NCBI GenBank assembly: GCA_035623515.1
Contig: DASPTH010000196.1
Location: 1-16,033, forward strand
Direction: 5' to 3'
DNA from: DASPTH01 sp035623515
Lineage (GTDB): Bacteria; Actinomycetota; Acidimicrobiia; IMCC26256; DASPTH01
DNA: 16,033 nucleotides
Shown here one piece after another: positions 14,060 through 16,033 of this stretch. A program made the position numbers and the translations under genes. Positions within the stretch are counted from its first letter, which is position 1; every line of letters begins with the position of its first letter. The notes under the pieces are model-generated. The model worked only from the letters and a program-made list of their open reading frames with translations. It did not search any database and was not told the origin of the DNA.

Positions 14060-14295
14060 CCTCCTCGTCGACTGGCCTCGAGCCCGGGCAGGGCTGCGCG
14101 CTCGCCGGTGTCCTCGTCGCCGCGTTCTCGATGTTCGTGTTCCCGCTGGTGCTCGGACCGGCCGGCATGGTGCTCGGCGCGGTCGCGTACTTCCGCGGTG
14201 AGCGACGCGGCAAGTGGGTGATCGTGTTCGCCGCGGTCGGCATGGTGCTCGGGATCCTGCTCGGCCTGCTGCCCGACAAGTTCGTCCAGAACTGA
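14056..14295 (+). CDS. Small two-helix membrane protein (DUF4190-like), coupled to the NRPS-like gene
   Basis: A 79-residue hydrophobic protein. Its ATG overlaps the thioesterase-domain gene's TGA (ATGA), a classic sign of translational coupling. After a short polar N-terminus come hydrophobic, glycine-dotted segments (about 14-46, ALAGVLVAAFSMFVFPLVLG...AGMVLGAVAYF), a basic loop RGERRGKW (47-54), and a second helix VIVFAAVGMVLGILLGLLP (55-73). This GxxxG-rich hairpin with a basic loop resembles DUF4190-type proteins, which have no assigned function. It may anchor or help export the product of the upstream enzyme, which is inference from coupling only. Its stop lies 7 bp from the convergent regulator gene. 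Confidence 0.86.
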   Translation: MTSSSTGLEPGQGCALAGVLVAAFSMFVFPLVLGPAGMVLGAVAYFRGERRGKWVIVFAAVGMVLGILLGLLPDKFVQN

Positions 14296-14302
14296 CCCCT
14301 CG

Positions 14303-16033
14303 TCACGCACTCGACGCTGCCGCGAGCAGGCGGTCCAACTCCGCCAGGAGCGCGGGCACAACCTCCTCGGCGCCGAGCGCGGCTCCTCGGGCGACTGCCG
14401 CCTCGTACGCGTCGGTCCCCATCCGCTCGCCGAGCCGCGCCGCGGTGCGGTCGACCTGCGGGAGCGAGCGGAACCTGGTGACCGCGCCCGACTGCACGAT
14501 CCCGAAGCACATCGCCGCGAGCTCGTCGTCGCGTGAGCTCGAGAGGATGGCGACGGCGCGCTCGATCGTCAGCCCCACGCCGGAGCGCTGGCCCATGTCG
14601 TGGTCGAACGCGATCGCGGCGCGCAGGTCTTCCAGCGCACCCTGCCGGTCTCCGGCGCGGGCCCGGAGCTGTGACGCCCCCGCGAGGACGATCGTGTAGA
14701 AGCCGTCGGCGGCGCCCGCCCGGGTGAGCGCGATGCTCTCCTCGAGGGCCGCGAGGGCGCCGCCGGGGTCCTCCGTGAACCGCGCACGGCCGACGTAGCC
14801 GAGCGCGCCCGCCATCGTCGTCGGGTTGTGCCGCAGGCGCGCGATCTCGAGCATGGCGTCGGCCTCGCGCCCGGCGCCCTCGAGATCGCCGACGCTCAGC
14901 AGGAGCAACGAGGCGAGCCCGTGCAGGTCCGCGTGGTAGCGCGGCTCCGCGTGCTGCGCATCGAGGGCGCCGTGCGCCTCCGCGATCAACTCCAGGCCGC
15001 CGGAGGTGTCGCCCTGGCGATAGGTCGCCGACGCGAGCACGAAGTAGCTCCACGAGACCGCTCGGGGGCTCGGGTCGTCGACGACGCCGAGCGCCTCCCG
15101 AGCCAGTTCCTGGGCCTGCTCGAGCTCGTCGCGGAGCACGTGCCAGCTGCCGGCGTGGGTCAAGACGAGCGTTCGGTCATCGAGGGTCGACGCGCGCGCG
15201 CGGGGTGCGAGCATTTCGGCCCAACCGCCCATCCCCCAAGAGACGCGCGGCCCGAACTGCGCCAGGCCGATGATGATCCGGAGCGCCAGGTCGGCGTCGG
15301 CCTGCTCGGGAGCGTCGGCACCCCACCGTAGGGCGGCGCGGATGTTGTCGAAGTCGGCCTCCAACCTCCGCACCCACGGGAGCTCGTCGGGACCGCTGAG
15401 CGCCCGCCCCGCCTCCTCGGCGAACGTCGCGTAGTAGGCCGCGTGGCGCCGGCGCCAGTGGTCGGTCTGGTCGTTGGCGTCGAGCTTCTCACGCGCGAAT
15501 GCCCGCATCGTCTCGAGCAGGCGGTAGCGGGTCGTGCCGTCGGCCGCCTCCTCCTCGGCCAGCACCATCGACTTCTCGACCAGGCTCGTGAGACCCTCGA
15601 CGACGTCCCAGGCCTCGATGTCGTCGTCGGCGACGACGGCCTCGGCGGCTGCCGCGGTGAAGCCGCCGACGAACACGCCGACACGGTCGAACACCGCGCG
15701 CTCCCGGTCATCGAGCAGCGAGTAGGACCACTCGACCGTCGAGCGCAGCGTCTGGTGGCGCTCCACGCGGTCGCGGCGCGCGCCCGTGAGCAGACGGAAG
15801 CGCTCGTCGAGCCGCTGCCCGATCTCAGCGGGACTCATGGCGGTGACGCGAGCGGCCGCCAGCTCGATCGCGAGCGGGATACCGTCGAGGCGGCGGCAGA
15901 TCTCTGCGACCGGTTCGAGGTTCGCGGCCGAGACCGAGAAGCCGGCACGCGCCATGGCGGCCCGGTCCGCGAAGAGCCGCACCGCGTCACTGGCCGCCGC
16001 CGCGGCGTCGGACGAGGAGGAGGGCACGCCGAG
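14303..16033 (-). CDS. STAND-ATPase/TPR transcriptional regulator (AfsR/LuxR/BTAD type), N-terminus outside the window
   Basis: The frame is open to the right edge, so only the last 576 codons are seen. They start within the ATPase: LGVPSSS, then SDAVRLFADRA, the GLPL-type motif RRLDGIPLAIELAAARV, and a winged-helix-like stretch (DERFRLLTG...RHQTLRSTVEWSYSLLDDRERAVFDRVGVFVGGFT). The block from RLLETMRAFAREKL to RRHAAYYATFAEEA begins the helical superhelix, and the rest is alanine/leucine-rich TPR-like repeats to the end. This is the standard 3' half of large actinobacterial regulators in which a STAND ATPase and TPR sensor control an N-terminal SARP/BTAD, cyclase or other effector domain, or a C-terminal LuxR HTH. 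No HTH is present at this C-terminus, so the effector should be upstream (beyond 16033), where the P-loop must also lie. Convergent with the NRPS-like pair; it could regulate it, but nothing in the sequence shows that. Confidence 0.92.
   Translation of the reverse strand, partial: LGVPSSSSDAAAAASDAVRLFADRAAMARAGFSVSAANLEPVAEICRRLDGIPLAIELAAARVTAMSPAEIGQRLDERFRLLTGARRDRVERHQTLRSTVEWSYSLLDDRERAVFDRVGVFVGGFTAAAAEAVVADDDIEAWDVVEGLTSLVEKSMVLAEEEAADGTTRYRLLETMRAFAREKLDANDQTDHWRRRHAAYYATFAEEAGRALSGPDELPWVRRLEADFDNIRAALRWGADAPEQADADLALRIIIGLAQFGPRVSWGMGGWAEMLAPRARASTLDDRTLVLTHAGSWHVLRDELEQAQELAREALGVVDDPSPRAVSWSYFVLASATYRQGDTSGGLELIAEAHGALDAQHAEPRYHADLHGLASLLLLSVGDLEGAGREADAMLEIARLRHNPTTMAGALGYVGRARFTEDPGGALAALEESIALTRAGAADGFYTIVLAGASQLRARAGDRQGALEDLRAAIAFDHDMGQRSGVGLTIERAVAILSSSRDDELAAMCFGIVQSGAVTRFRSLPQVDRTAARLGERMGTDAYEAAVARGAALGAEEVVPALLAELDRLLAAASSA

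Noticed and set aside
1..16033. CRISPR arrays, tRNA/rRNA genes, prophage or integrase signatures
   Set aside because: No regularly spaced repeats, cloverleaf or rRNA-like sequence, or integrase motifs were seen on either strand.

Overview
This is a GC-rich, densely packed stretch of bacterial chromosome. Short motif-bearing genes, Shine-Dalgarno sites of the GGAGG type, occasional GTG/TTG starts, a liv-type ABC ATPase with an LSTGTRR signature, an orphan TadE/TadG-like protein and a STAND/TPR regulator all suit a high-GC actinobacterium. Acidimicrobiia or a related deep actinobacterial class is my best guess, but that is an inference from style, not from a marker gene. No rRNA, tRNA, CRISPR array or intact insertion sequence is visible.

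Region 1 (1-3385). The window opens inside a gene joining a LivM-type permease to a LivG-type ATPase. An Amidohydro_2 metal-dependent hydrolase follows 29 bp later, so uptake and hydrolysis of an organic substrate may be linked. Next comes about 500 bp with no intact gene, containing the nonsense-mutated 3' tail of an IS630-like transposase, and then a small GYD-domain gene on the minus strand.

Region 2 (3386-5648). A TadE/TadG-like protein with one N-terminal anchor and a very large secreted ectodomain stands alone, with no other tad genes in view. After it lies a small hidden hydrophobic reading frame.

Region 3 (5649-8847). A sensor histidine kinase on the plus strand and an OmpR-type response regulator on the minus strand are interleaved with three small minus-strand genes: a TatB-like protein, a coiled-coil/glycine-rich protein and a TatA-like protein. 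No tatC is present. This is the most unusual arrangement in the window: orphan Tat-like membrane proteins woven around a two-component system.

Region 4 (8848-11371). Here are the 3' part of a secreted beta-sandwich-like gene that lacks its export signal, a secreted NHL-type beta-propeller gene, and a short relic resembling a YVTN propeller repeat. Together they look like an eroded cluster of secreted proteins.

Region 5 (11372-16033). A one-module adenylation-carrier-thioesterase (A-T-TE) NRPS-like enzyme without a condensation domain is translationally coupled by an ATGA overlap to a 79-residue two-helix membrane protein. Converging on it is the 3' part of a large STAND-ATPase/TPR transcriptional regulator that runs off the right edge. 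The adenylation domain lacks the usual amino-acid-anchoring Asp, so it may activate something other than an alpha-amino acid. The pair is a candidate small biosynthetic locus.
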